Below are positions 46,601 to 58,530 of a stretch of DNA of 64,000 nt, in pieces. Within the stretch, counting starts at the first letter, position 1, and every line of letters begins with the position of its first letter. Source of the stretch: Beaufortia kweichowensis (Eukaryota > Chordata > Actinopteri > Cypriniformes > Gastromyzontidae); assembly GCA_019155185.1 (NCBI GenBank), contig CM032809.1:9755200-9819199 (forward strand), written 5' to 3'. The notes under the pieces were generated by a model, which saw nothing but the letters and a program-made list of their open reading frames with translations, did no database searches and was not told the DNA's origin. The position numbers and the translations under genes are program-made.

Positions 46601-49600
46601 GTTCGTGATGCACAGACCTTTAGCATATTTATTTAGTGTCAATGATGCCGTGCAAATATCTGATCACATATGCTTCTAGCTTTAAAATCATCAACTTTAT
46701 GTTTTTCTTTATTATAATGTGATGTGTAAAGTATGTGGTATTGTAGTGTAAACCAGAGCAGTATTTAACAATACATCCAAAAATTGTGTCCAACAAGAGA
46801 GAAAAGGTTTTCTATGTTTGTTTTTTGGATGGTTTTAGTACAGAGAAATAGACAGACAGACAGTTCACCTATTTGCTAGAAAATAAAAGTTAGTTAAACT
46901 GTCGAGCATCTACATGTAAAGCAATATATCAAACAGACATTTCAATATAATCTTGAGTGCTGCGGTTTGTTCCAGTAACATAAGACAAGCTTCACGTCTG
47001 TGTTGCACGTATGTGTATATTATGTTTCTGACTTTAGTATCGTGTGCCGTGGATATAAATGTTATCGATCAGCAAACGCACATCGCTCGTCTGGGCGAAC
47101 GGCCAGAGACGTCTTCATGATTTGAGAAGTCTCTGTTACGCTGTGACTGTAGGTAGATAATGAAGTGATTTCTAAACCGGTCCTGTCTGCAGACACAAAG
47201 GTCTTCTTTCAGCCCGACGTGCTCTTCTGAAATCAATCGGCTGATAAAATTGACAGATTGCTGGTAAATTATGTGGAATCTTGGCCTGACACGCCGCTGT
47301 CAGCGGGACATATCTTTTTAATAGTCTATTTAAGGAGAAGCAGGGATGTGTTTTTCTAAGTCAGAGGGGAATGTTGATCCAGCAGGCCGGGGGTGGAGGG
47401 TCGGTCGGGTAAATCGCGTGCCGGTCTTACAGAGTGAACGGGACCCCAGGCTGCGGTCCGCTGGACTCTTGCAGGTGTGTGGAGGTGCGGGGGGGTTGGA
47501 AAGCTGAAAGAGAGAGAGAAGCCAAAGTGGCCACCTGTCGTTCCAAAGTTTTTAGGACTTCCTTTTTATCCGGTCTTCAGCACAGCTCCCAGTTGGGCCA
47601 GAACGCATCCTGCCAGAAGGACCTGATTGAAACCAACTGCCAGCGGGGGCCGTCTCAGGCTCCTGGGGTGGTGGGGAGGGGGAAGCTGAGGTGAGTCTCT
47701 GTGAGGACATAAATGGAGATGTGGAAGATTTAGAGAGTTTATCTTCAAAACAGGAAGGAGATTTTTTAAATCCCATGATTGTAGTTGTGTTTGTGAATCT
47801 AGTGTGCAGCCTATACACAGGTAAACATCTTTTAAAGCAACTGAAATATTCTCCATAATATACTTGCAAATCTTTTTCATAGAGTTTGGCTTTTTGAGTT
47901 TAAGTCTGAGTCTATTATATAACTGGACAGAACAAACCAAGACAACAAAATAAAACTTAAGAATCTACCTGTAAACTACTGTGAAAAGCTTTCTTATCTT
48001 TTTATTCCACTAAAATAATGCCATTTGTTAATTTAATTAATTGAACAAATCAGTACTTGTTGATCTTTATATATCTGCGCACATTTTCTAAAGTAGATTT
48101 GCAGATGTTGGCAGTCTTTATAGCTTTTGTTCTAAATTAATTTGTGTTGATATTTTCTTCCAACACAATAAAGCAAAAAATAGCTCAAATATATTTTTTT
48201 CCTAATTTTTGCAGAAGCATCTTTTTACACTATTAGGAAGCACAATTATTGGGAGAATAATCCATTTTTATTTACACTGAACTCTTTTGCATCAAGATGA
48301 AGTAATTTGTATAGAACATGAGTGAGTAACCAGACTAGTTATGAATGAATACAGAAACTTTTTGATCTGTAGATTTAGACTAATTTGTTTTTTAAAGACA
48401 AATAAACATTTTTCCTATCTTATTTCTTTAGCTCATTTCAAAACTGAAAAACCTAAAAAAAAGTTTAACAGTTTAATTTCTTCTGCCTCTTAAATTTTGC
48501 AATGCATTCTGGGATTGCTTCTCAAAGAGGGATACGTGTCGTTTAGTGCTGATGATGGCTTGAAATCTATCCTCTGTAGGCATGATTTGGATCAGATCTC
48601 GTGCCTTCTCTCCATCCGAGACATTTTTTCCATATTGTGTTATTCGTGTTTGCATGTTTTCATCAAGTGATAGCGGAAAAATAACTAAAGGAAAAAGAAA
48701 TATGGCCCATTACCACCTCAGATCAGCCCTCGTCTTATTCTGTTCTCAAATCTAAAAGGCAAAATACACTTGAGCGTCGTAAAAATGAGAGAAAGGGACT
48801 GCTGACGGCATTGACGTGTTTGACTTAATGATAGAAAGGAAAAGTCAAGTATTTGATTTGATGGTTTTTTTCTTCATGGCATGCTAAAGAAAAGCTTCAG
48901 GGTCTCATTTTTGATATTTAATTTTCAGTAAATAATGACTTTCTCTGAATGATGTACCGGATGCTCTCAGGACAGGTGGGAAACCCATTTGAAACCCGCT
49001 TTGCCAGAAGGCAAATTTTCCACATGCGTCCTCCAAGGTTAAAGCCTGTGTGTGAAGATCTGCAGATTATTTATTTATCAGGTTGGCGTGGTGCACGGCC
49101 CGGTCTCGCCCGCCCTCTTCACTGGGTTTTTGCAGCAAGTAATGAGCGCTTGACCTTTCCACGACCTCTTTTGCAGAATTGCGGTTTTGCTGTTCTAGAA
49201 ATAATGACGGGTCTTATTTTTATGAGCTTTGCTTCCTTCAGCTGTATAAGATGTTGGAAATTAAAAGTGGGCGGTTGGCCGGGGCGTACAGCTGCAGGTC
49301 TGTCAGGTGAGAGAATCGGGTCTGAATGGATTCTGGCTCATTTCCGCTCGATCCTGAATCCCACAGCAGCGACAGCATGGCACCGTCCTCGCCAGGCGAT
49401 GCAGGACAGGATGGTTGATGTTGAGCAGAATCGGGCCGGACGACGGCCGGCGCAGCTGTCATCTGTTAGTCATCCTCCAGACGTTCTCGAGGGACCCGGG
49501 GGAGGCAAGATTATTACCCCCACATCCAGTCTTTCATGGAAAGAACTCGCCTGTCTGTTCTGCTCATTGGCTTCTACTGTTTTCAAAATGTTTAGGCTCG

Positions 49601-50287
49601 TAATGAGGGGAAAATTTTATTTTTTAGGTTTGGTTTGCTGTTGCGTCCCATTCGTGACTTGATATTAGAGTTTGTGTATATTCAACCAGACAGAAAACTT
49701 CAGAAGTTTCTTTTGATCTGTTGTTTTTTTGAAGACGTATATTATTTGTGAATTTCTTCACAAAGCAAAACTTTTTTTAATATTCTTTTATTTAAATGGA
49801 TGAGTCTCTGTTCTTGAGAGTGATCAAATCAAATACTTTTAATTTAACATTCCTTCAGTCACCACATAATTCCCATTCCTCCCTGACTTTACTATGAATA
49901 GAAAATATGAAAAAACATTGTAGTTTTTGTTGTTTTTATTGTGTATTTTGACGGGTAGTCCATATAAAGAATACAAATGAGAATATATAACAACGAATAT
50001 TTATATATATATATTTTTTTTGCTGTAGTTCATATGAGTTTGTTAAATATCAGTTTTTGATATATGAAGATGATATATTGTGAATTATCTTATCTGATTA
50101 TTGCCATGTCATATTATTTTTTCAGTACGAGTGTTTATATCTGTAGTGTCTTGACCTGAGGGCTGTCTGAGAGAGGTTAACATGTGTCAATAAAGAGCCG
50201 TGCCGTGTGATCTGAAGAGATATGAGGAGATGACAGAATGACAGAACACCGGTGAACAGACGGGTAACACACAGCGGGATATCACCC

Positions 50288-50288
<1 letters not shown>

Positions 50289-50318
<30 letters not shown>
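50289..50318. repeat. (GT)n(GA)n microsatellite
   Basis: A short GT tract runs directly into a GA tract. Confidence 0.85.
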
Positions 50319-52274
50319 TCTTTGAGAAAAGGTCACTCGCTGGGCTTTGTGAAAGTGGTGTGTGAGGCATCGAGTGAATTAAAGAATTTTAGTTTGCAGT
50401 ACAAAGAGAGATTTCGTACAGGTTTTGGAGGTGATAGCGAGTCTGTCTAAATTTCCTTTTGGGCATCTGGTGCCAGTATTGTTACCTGTGTATCTCATTT
50501 GCGCAGTCACACGCAGCAGCTGTCTGTCTGACGGACACTTCCTGTGCCGTCCACCTCTGTTCATTCGTCTGGTACGACTCGTACTTCATTCTGTCTGGAT
50601 AGAAACCAGACGTAACAGCCGCACATGAGGTAGATGAACCCGTTTTCCTCCTGTGGTGTAGTGAACAATATAACTTTTAGAAACGTTTCTGAACGGAATA
50701 TAAGTAATGTCTGTAAAGCTGTTTGCAACAATGCAAAACTGTGAAAAGGCTGTAAAAAATACATTTGATTTATAATATTGAAAAAAAAAATGTAAATAAG
50801 ATTTCAATATGTGATAGTTTTAAGTAACTACAAACAAAATGAATGTAAGGAATTAAATCATGATATTAGTTTGACCCAGATATAAGATTTTTTGTTGGTA
50901 GTGAATTGAATAAGATTTCATCCTTAAAGTCAAGAGTGTCCATAAGTGTACACTCGTTTATTTTTTGGAAACTCTTGCATTTGTTAGTGCTATAGCTAAT
51001 ATGATCAGTATAGATTTCAACATTTAATAATCTTTGTTAATGTTAGTTATTCACAATACAGTTCTTTTTGTTAACAGATTCAACTTAAATAAAATGTATT
51101 AGTAAATTAACATGAACTAAGATTAATAATGCTGTAGAAGAATTGTTCAATTTTACTTTATAACTAATGTTAACAAAAACAACCTTATTGTAAAGTGTTA
51201 CCTTTTTGTCAATCCTGATTGGCATTGAAATTTGTGTATGCAATTTTCTGCACACATATCAGTATTTATACATCGTTATGCAATTTTTATCAGGCCCAAT
51301 GTTTGCATTTAAGGAAATTAGGAAGGATGTCTGGATAAATATTAAAAATAGTAAATAGTTTATATTGTGTCTTCCTCGTGTTTCAGATAATCACAGTGAT
51401 CCGTGCTTATAGACCGTAAACAACAGCTTGTATATATATAGTTTCTTAATACGGTATAGTATGATATGTTGTGTAAAGGTAAGATAATATAAACAGTATC
51501 TAAAATCAGGAGATTGTAAAACAGTTGTGGCTAAATGTTATACAGAGATATTGTGATTTTTATTTGGATGATTTGTGTTTTTGTAGCTGTAATGAGGTGT
51601 TGCTCTCGATTGCAGGCCGGCCAGATGCTTTCAGACACCTCTAAGATGTTAAAGTCTTTGTGAGATTAACAGAAATTGAGATTAAACTCTATATTCTTTC
51701 CATTTATTCAAGATTTTTTTTAATTTAACCAACAAAGAATATAAGCAATTTTCATATTACACATACAGTATACAGCATTTATTAAACACATAGTCATTTC
51801 ATAGTCAGGCTAAGTGTCTTGTTTTTCAAATTTAAATCAGATTTGCAAGAAATAAAGTGATGGTATCACATCACGTCCACTCGTGGTTTTGATACGAGCG
51901 TGTGCAGGTTTTCCTCTGTTTTTCTTGGCAAAGTTTGAGTCTGTATGGTGTCTCTCCCGGGATGGTCATGTGATCGAATCTGTCCTTGTAAAGGTTTTGG
52001 TTGCTGTTCTTTATCTTTGGATAGTCTTTGGTGAAAAGCTTTACATTAACATTGATGTGCAGAAAAGATGAAATCTGGTGAAACGTTCAGCTCATGTGTA
52101 AGTCAAGCTGCAGTCTGACAGTTTAGCTTTTTCCAGTTTTTTCTCCAATAACACACAGGCGAGTCCAAAGATGATGTACAAATAATTAAATATGTATTGA
52201 TATTTGCATATATACACACACAGTTTTTGTAAATGCTTAGCGTTGATGTTTTGTAAATCCGTTTGTGGTGTGGT

Positions 52275-52884
52275 TTAACTCCTCAGGGCTGATTTTCTCT
52301 CTCTGTCTTTGCTCTGAAATGAAAACAACAATAAATTAGCTAATATATAAATGAAATATACAGTATCGGTCAAAAGTTTGGAAACACTTACTGACAGTTG
52401 TTTAGAATAGAAGAACTTTTAATCAGCACTGAAGTCATTTCTATCTATGCTGCTTTTTATTTATTATTTCCTCCAAGAATATTTTTAAATAATTTTTAGT
52501 TTTCTAATGAAATAAATTAATATGTTGACACAATTATATTTTTGTCATTTCAAACATTTCAGATTAAAAGATCTAAGATTTACAATTTATTTATTTGTAG
52601 ATGTATATTTATGCATTTGGCTGACACATTTTATCCAAACTAACTTCATGGGTGCTTTTGTATTTGTGGTTTAGTCTGTTTTTTTTTTAGCAAATTTGAT
52701 TTGATTACAAATGTTTATTCACTTGTGAGATGCTTTTATCCAGATTACTTGAAAGTGTGTTTAATCTTTAAAAAAATAAAACGCAGTTGTAAAATGGTTG
52801 GTTTGAGGGTGCCGCTCTCCATGTGGATCGGTGGTTTGGCATTAACACGCCTGCTGTTTCTCTCTTCTCACCTTTCCATCTGCG

Positions 52885-52927
<43 letters not shown>

Positions 52928-53020
52928 GGCTCACATTTCCCAGTTTGCTTTGCCTATAACAGAAGCATATGGATGTAGGTGGAGCTCTTAGTCAAAACAC
53001 TCCAACCTAACTGATGAACT

Positions 53021-53065
<45 letters not shown>

Positions 53066-56000
53066 TTCAGCCACTTTAAAGTTACCAGCGCTCTGACTCC
53101 AGGGATCACTTACAGCAAACTAATAGGATTTTGCCTACATTTGCTTTTCATATCCTGTCTGACACACCGTAAAGAAATTATTATTGCCGGAGCTTTGCTC
53201 CAAATGCCCAGATTGATGGTACGCTCTCCTGCTCTGAAGTCCTTTATAAACACATTATTTCCACGTACTTTAAGTCAGGAAACGCATTACGGCAAATTCT
53301 TAAATGGCTAAATCAATAAATTGCGCTCTTTTGCAGTAAGTCGTAGACGATTCTGTTAACACAAATATTTGGCTTCGCGTCAGGTTGACAGCTGGCCTCA
53401 GATCACGTCGGGCTGGCGTGTGTGTGTGTACGCATGTGTTTAGACGTGTAACTTTAGCTCTGGTGATGACAGGGTCTTCTGCTTCATTTAATCTCTATAT
53501 ATCACTTTCACTGCATTTCTGTGTGCTGTTTAGATTATAATGACAAGCTTTTGATCGTTTTTGGTAACATTTACATGAAGCGTTCGCTGCTGCCCACAAG
53601 TTAAAGTGTCTGTTTCTTTACATTTACCATTATGTAACGTATAGTCCCACCTGTGGTAAACCAGGATGACCAGCCAATTTTACTTTCCAGAACACGTTGA
53701 AGTATTCACACTTGGCAGTTTTATACCATCTCACTTTTGGCCAAATCTTTCAAGACTCATTCATTTTGAATGAAATGGTAGTTTACGGAGGAAAGTTTTG
53801 GCTCTTTAACGTGCGGCGCTAACACTTCAAATAATTTCATATTGTGTCAAATGTTTGGGCTCCTGTTAGAGCAAAGAACTCTAAACTCTTCCATATGCTC
53901 GTAATGAGAGACGCTTTCATAATTATGCAGAAAATATGACCCGCGTTTCTACTGCACGACTTTCTACTCTGTTACCCGCTCGGCAGACGGCAGAACCGTA
54001 CGGAAAATCTGCCAGACTGTCCCAGACGTTTTAAAAAAAAAGATTGGTGCACTTTTTAGTTCTGGACTTATAAAGTATTTAAAACGAAAAGTGTCGAGCT
54101 TGTGTGATTACGCAATCTGACCAAAGCCATGTTTTTACCTGTGAGAAATGTAATACTGTAGAGCGTTTGGTGTTTATGGTTAATGTGGTTTAACTAAATA
54201 CAGAAAGTAAGACAGTTGACTGACGGTGTATTTGTGTTGGAATTGTGAGCTTTAGTGGTGAAGAAAAAATAGTTTTGAGTGTGTGTTTGAAATACATATT
54301 CTGAAGTTTTTATGTGAGGTCTCTCTCAAAGTTTTTAAATAATTTGTTTCTGTTTAAATCATGATTTTTCATAGTCAGGTGAAGTGCTGTTTTCAGATTT
54401 GTCACATTCATAACAGTTCATATTCCTCATAAATGAACACATAAAAAATAATAAAAAATAACTATTTAATGCTCTTTGAAGAGTCATCTCTTCTTCATTT
54501 GTTGGGTATTATTGCTTCTGGTTTGTGTATTTTAATTCACAGAAATCCTACAAAGTATGTTGTCACATTCACAACGCATGTATATTTCTATTTTTTCAAA
54601 TAGATAACTTGTGTATAGACTGATATTTTTTCTGATATCTGGATTCTATCAGGATGGCTTTAGTAAAATATAAACAGATGATTCAATATATTGTTAATAA
54701 ATACATTCTGTGAGAATTTATATTTCAAGTTTTGAGTGAAAATGTCACGTCCACAGTGCTGGAATTGCTCATGTGCAGAAAGTTTAACTGTTGATACAGT
54801 CCAAGAAAATAAATTAAGTTGTAGTTGGAAAATGTTTAGAGTAAAATCGATCATTTTTATATAGACACAAATCTGTTTTATTCTTGAACGTTCGCAGGCA
54901 GAAGTAGCAGTTTTGTTCTGCGTGACGGTCTGTGTTTGATTTAAACGTGGAGCTTCTCGATGCAGCTGTCTGTTCTCCGTCAGTCTACAGATTCGGGCCA
55001 ACATTTGAGTTTAGTTATATACCTCTACGCCTTTCCTTACTTTTTTCTCTTTCTTTAGAAACAATAAAGTGGTGCGTCTTGGCCGAGCGATACTTTCACG
55101 GCGTAATGAGCCCTAAGTAGGGTTAAAGAGAGGAGTGTGGTTTTGGAGCTCACAGAGCCACTTCTGAAGCTTTACTACAAAGAAAAAGGCCGGTCTGCTT
55201 CAAATATCTGCCTGCCACTGGAATCCTGAGTACATGGGCGTAATTCTCAATCGGACTTATAAAGATCTATCGTTTCGTTTGTACACGTTAGGCTTATGGG
55301 AGCGTTGGCTTCTGGCCTGCTGTTGTTGAAGCGATGTGGTTTCTATGTGATTTTAAACAGAGGTTTAACCACAAACAGTTTAACAAATAAAACCTTTAGA
55401 ATGGGATGTTGCCAGCAGGGATGTTGGGGATATTTGTTTGTGTTAGTTTGTTTGTAGAAGTCATTGACATTATACAGTAGTTTAGTTTGTATGATGTTGG
55501 ATGATAAGACGAATGCCAGGACACTCTTAAAAATAAAGCTGCTTCGTGATGCCATAAATAACCATGTACAGTACATCCAAAGAACCTTTCTCTTTCACAA
55601 AAGTTTAGACTGTAAAAAATGGTTCTTTTGAGAACATTTAGTTGAGTGGTTCTTCTATGGCATCACTATAAAATCTATTATGAATCTATTAAGGTTAGCG
55701 TTTTAATTTTGATTTAAAGTTGCATTTAAAGACATTTGAAATATTCAACTAAACTGTTATTGGATCTAATATGACAAACTTATTAGATCCAATTTTCATT
55801 TTTTCTGAATGTTGTTTGTAGATACAGGATAAACCGTTTAAGTCATGTTATTTTATTTTAACCGTTCTTTGAATGATTTAGGGCCGTGCTCCACAGGGAT
55901 ATTAATCGGGCGAGATGGCAGATGTGAAGAACAACACCGGATGTGAGAGCGAAGCTTTGAGGAAGGTGTACGGCTGAAGCAGATGTTCACTAGATCCTCG

Positions 56001-57736
56001 TGGCCTGATATATAGATCACGCACCATTAACATTTGCATATTTATGCCTCCCATTTGCTCATTTGTCAGAAATGGCCCGAGCCGGGTTTGTTGTCGTTCA
56101 CCCATGCAGTTCACAGTATCCGCTGTCGAATGGCTCTTTGCCGTTTATTTCTTTTACCGCATACTTTAAGGATTTAACTTGCTTTACATTTTCTCTTCTG
56201 TTTTCTTTTCTACTTTCTTTTTAGTCTGGAAGCGCTTCAGGTTTTTGAGGAGCGATACACCCCACCAAAAATGCTCTTGTGTCATTGCAGCGGGTAATTG
56301 TCGCAAGCTCATGTTATATTTCAACGCTTGACAGCTTAAATTACTGTTTTCCCTTGTTTTGGGTTTGGTGTCGTTGTGTTCCTCACGGCCGGGGTGTGAT
56401 TTACAGTTTTATTTTGAATGTGCTGTGCTGTTGGCTCGGCAGGTTAAGGTCAGCGCAGTCGAGCTCTCCGAGGGACGGCCGCGGGGCGAGATGGATGATG
56501 TGTTTGTATGTTAGCTGACAGTCTCTCTGTTGATTGGATATTTTCCGTTGGGTTTACGTTTAATCCGATCTTTCATTGGATTGTCTATGAGGTCATGGTA
56601 GCTGCGCTCGGTGTAATAGAGATATCGTTCATGATGGAAAAGGACATGTGGATGAAGTCATAACAAAACTCAGAGAGCAGAGAATGTTTTTCAGTGTCAG
56701 ACGTTATCTCAGGAGACTGAAATTATGATATAGCTTCACACTAAAAGACAAAACGTCAGCTTGAGTAAGACATTTTATGACGGACCGCAAACTTTCTGTG
56801 TCTTGGATACCAAATTACACGAGAGTCTGCCATCTGTCTTATTAGAATTGTGTGGTTTTTATTACTGTTAAAGGTCGGTTTGAGAATTTTCTTCAAACGG
56901 ATTCAATTATTTAAGTTAAATGAATGGGAACACTTCGTAAACAGAAGAAAATTTTTGTGAATCGCTTTGGGAAGCAAGTTTATTGATATTTTTTAGCGTA
57001 TATTGCATAAAATGAATGAGTTGTTTTCCCTCAATGACCTTGTTAACACTGACTAAATCGCACGCACGAGGATATTTCACACCTCTTTTAGCATTTCTTC
57101 AGCTTGTATTTGGACCTGTACGTGTCCAGATCATTGCACAGCCTAATGGACAACATCTGCTCGTGTCTCACTCACCATTTTTCTCTGGTTGCTGAGGCAG
57201 AACGTGCAGATCTGTTTGGGTTGTGCGTTCTCCGTGTCTCGGCTGGGTGAACTGTGATGATGGTAGTAGTTGGAAGTGGAGGGTCCCCCGCTGTGACACG
57301 GCTGGCCGTCCCCGCACGCTTCCCCCACCAGCAGCACGTTCCCCAGGTGAGAGATGTAACTGGACGCCAACCGCAGGGTCTCGATCTTGGACAGCTTTCG
57401 GTCGGCCGGTTCCGTGGGGATAAGAGTCCTCAGCGCTGTAAAGGCCGTGTTGACGCTGTTGGTGCGGTCTCGTTCCCGTGCGTTGGCCGCGTTGCGTTGT
57501 CGGCCCTCGGGTATGATCAAACCTGCGTTCGTGGTAATCGGTGGCAGTCCTATCGGGTGTCCGCCGGGTTTTCTCTTCCTGCCGCCGACTTTCAGATCGT
57601 ACCCCGAAGTGTCCAAGCGGAAGGAGCGGTCGTCTGAGCCTGAACTCTCACTGCCGTTTTCATCGTCATCTGACATCATGGAGATCTCTGAATAAAGGTA
57701 ACGGCTGGGGGCCGGTCGCACCATTGCAAAAGACAT
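52275..57736 (-). CDS. scx: scleraxis, bHLH factor of tendon and ligament progenitors
   Basis: Scleraxis is a class II bHLH factor that dimerises with E proteins on E-boxes and drives tendon matrix genes. Exon 1 (57176-57736) encodes 187 residues and exon 2 (52275-52313) the last 12 plus stop, 199 in all, close to the roughly 200 usual for the family. I chose ATG at 57734-57736 because the protein then starts MSFAMVRPAP as in known scleraxis; the open frame runs two codons further up but only to a GTG. An acidic Ser-rich segment at 22-36 precedes the bHLH at about 79-133 (NARERDRTNSVNTAFTALRT, then RKLSKIETLRLASSYISHL). The tail PKQICTFCLSNQRKM continues across a 4.86-kb phase-0 intron into SKDRERKSALRS. 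Teleosts have scxa and scxb; I do not decide which. The gene lies antisense within a bop1 intron, as in mammals. Confidence 0.95.
52361..52580. mobile_element. TA-flanked MITE, truncated copy 3
   Basis: It begins CAGTATCGGTCAAAAGTTTGG after ATATA and follows the copy at 42225-42543 through ACACTTACT-ACAGTTGTTTAGA. It loses similarity before the right inverted end. It lies inside the scx intron, just upstream of scx exon 2. Confidence 0.65.
52888..52925. repeat. (AC)n microsatellite
   Basis: A pure AC tract within the scx intron. Confidence 0.95.
53024..53062. repeat. (CT)n microsatellite
   Basis: A pure CT tract within the scx intron. Confidence 0.95.
54310..54760. repeat. dispersed repeat, copy 2
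   Basis: This is the longest relative of 35960-36290, with the same ordered motifs. It has an extra right part that also occurs at 13551-13680. Confidence 0.65.
55523..55668. mobile_element. palindromic MITE-like element, truncated copy 3
   Basis: ACTCTTAAAAATAAAGCTGC, AGAACCTTTCT and GGTTCTTCTATGGCATCA follow the 45530-45713 element, but the right terminal TTTATTTTTAAGAG end is missing. Confidence 0.6.
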
Positions 57737-58043
57737 TTCCACACGGATATCAAACGTTTTTTAGAATGTTGGAGTTCCTAATGCGTGAATCTTTTGACAC
57801 AAACATGCACTTGACACAAATCACTCGATAGTCCTGTGGTAAAGTTGCACATCCAGTATTACATCGCCTTGCCACTTCTTTACAGTCAGATTAGATCCAA
57901 AGTTGTGTTTGTCATTTATTCACATCCCATCAGAGCTTCTGAAATCCACGTCTCTCTTCTACATCAACAGTGTCCGTCTGCAGCGCTGAATCTCCTCTGA
58001 GCAGAAACCCACGTGTGCTTTCACTTCAACTCCTGTGCTTCAG

Positions 58044-58050
58044 CTTTATA
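58044..58050 (-). promoter_or_regulatory. scx: candidate TATA box of scx
   Basis: On the minus strand TATAAAG lies about 310 nt upstream of the scx ATG, which would give a 5' UTR of roughly 280 nt. No other TATA-like site was seen closer to the coding exon. Confidence 0.45.
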
Positions 58051-58195
58051 GACTGTGGGAGTGTCTGCTATGAATCCTCCCTCGCTCGCCCGCGCTCTCT
58101 CTCTCTCTCTCAATCCCTCTATTTTACTGCGTATGCAAATCTTCCAGCTGGCCTCTGTGTGTCTATATCAGCTTCCTCATAGAATTCACTCAGAA

Positions 58196-58530
58196 AATAC
58201 TCTTTTTACTTTACTTTTTTGTCTTCTTCTCTCTTCTTTTCTTTTTTATTGTTCTTTCTCTTCTTATCTTCTCTCTCTTTCTCTTCTCTCTTCTTTTTCT
58301 CTTCTTTCTCTTCTCTCACTTTTTCTCATATTCTCTCTTTCTTTACTTCTCTCTCTTTCTTTTTCCTTTCTCTCTTCTCTCTATTTTTCTCTTTTCTTTT
58401 CTCCTTTTTGTCTCTTCTTCTCTTTTCTTTATGTTTTCTTCATTGTTTCCCATCTTTATTCATCTGTGTTCTCATTTTTTACACATCTTCTTCTTCTCTT
58501 TCTCCTGTGTTTCTGCCTCTCTTTCCGACC
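58196..58530. repeat. long polypyrimidine tract upstream of scx
   Basis: An imperfect CT/TTC tract of more than 300 nt, almost purely pyrimidine on the plus strand, begins about 150 nt upstream of the candidate scx TATA box. A short (CT)n at about 58097-58113 lies between them. The open frames through it are composition artefacts. Confidence 0.85.

Noticed and set aside
57254..57637. 127-codon plus-strand frame opposite scx
   Set aside because: It is the shadow of the scx bHLH exon on the other strand; the minus-strand translation is a clear scleraxis.
57737..57742. Two extra N-terminal codons of scx
   Set aside because: The upstream codon is GTG, not ATG; the family start MSFAMVRPAP fits the ATG at 57734-57736.
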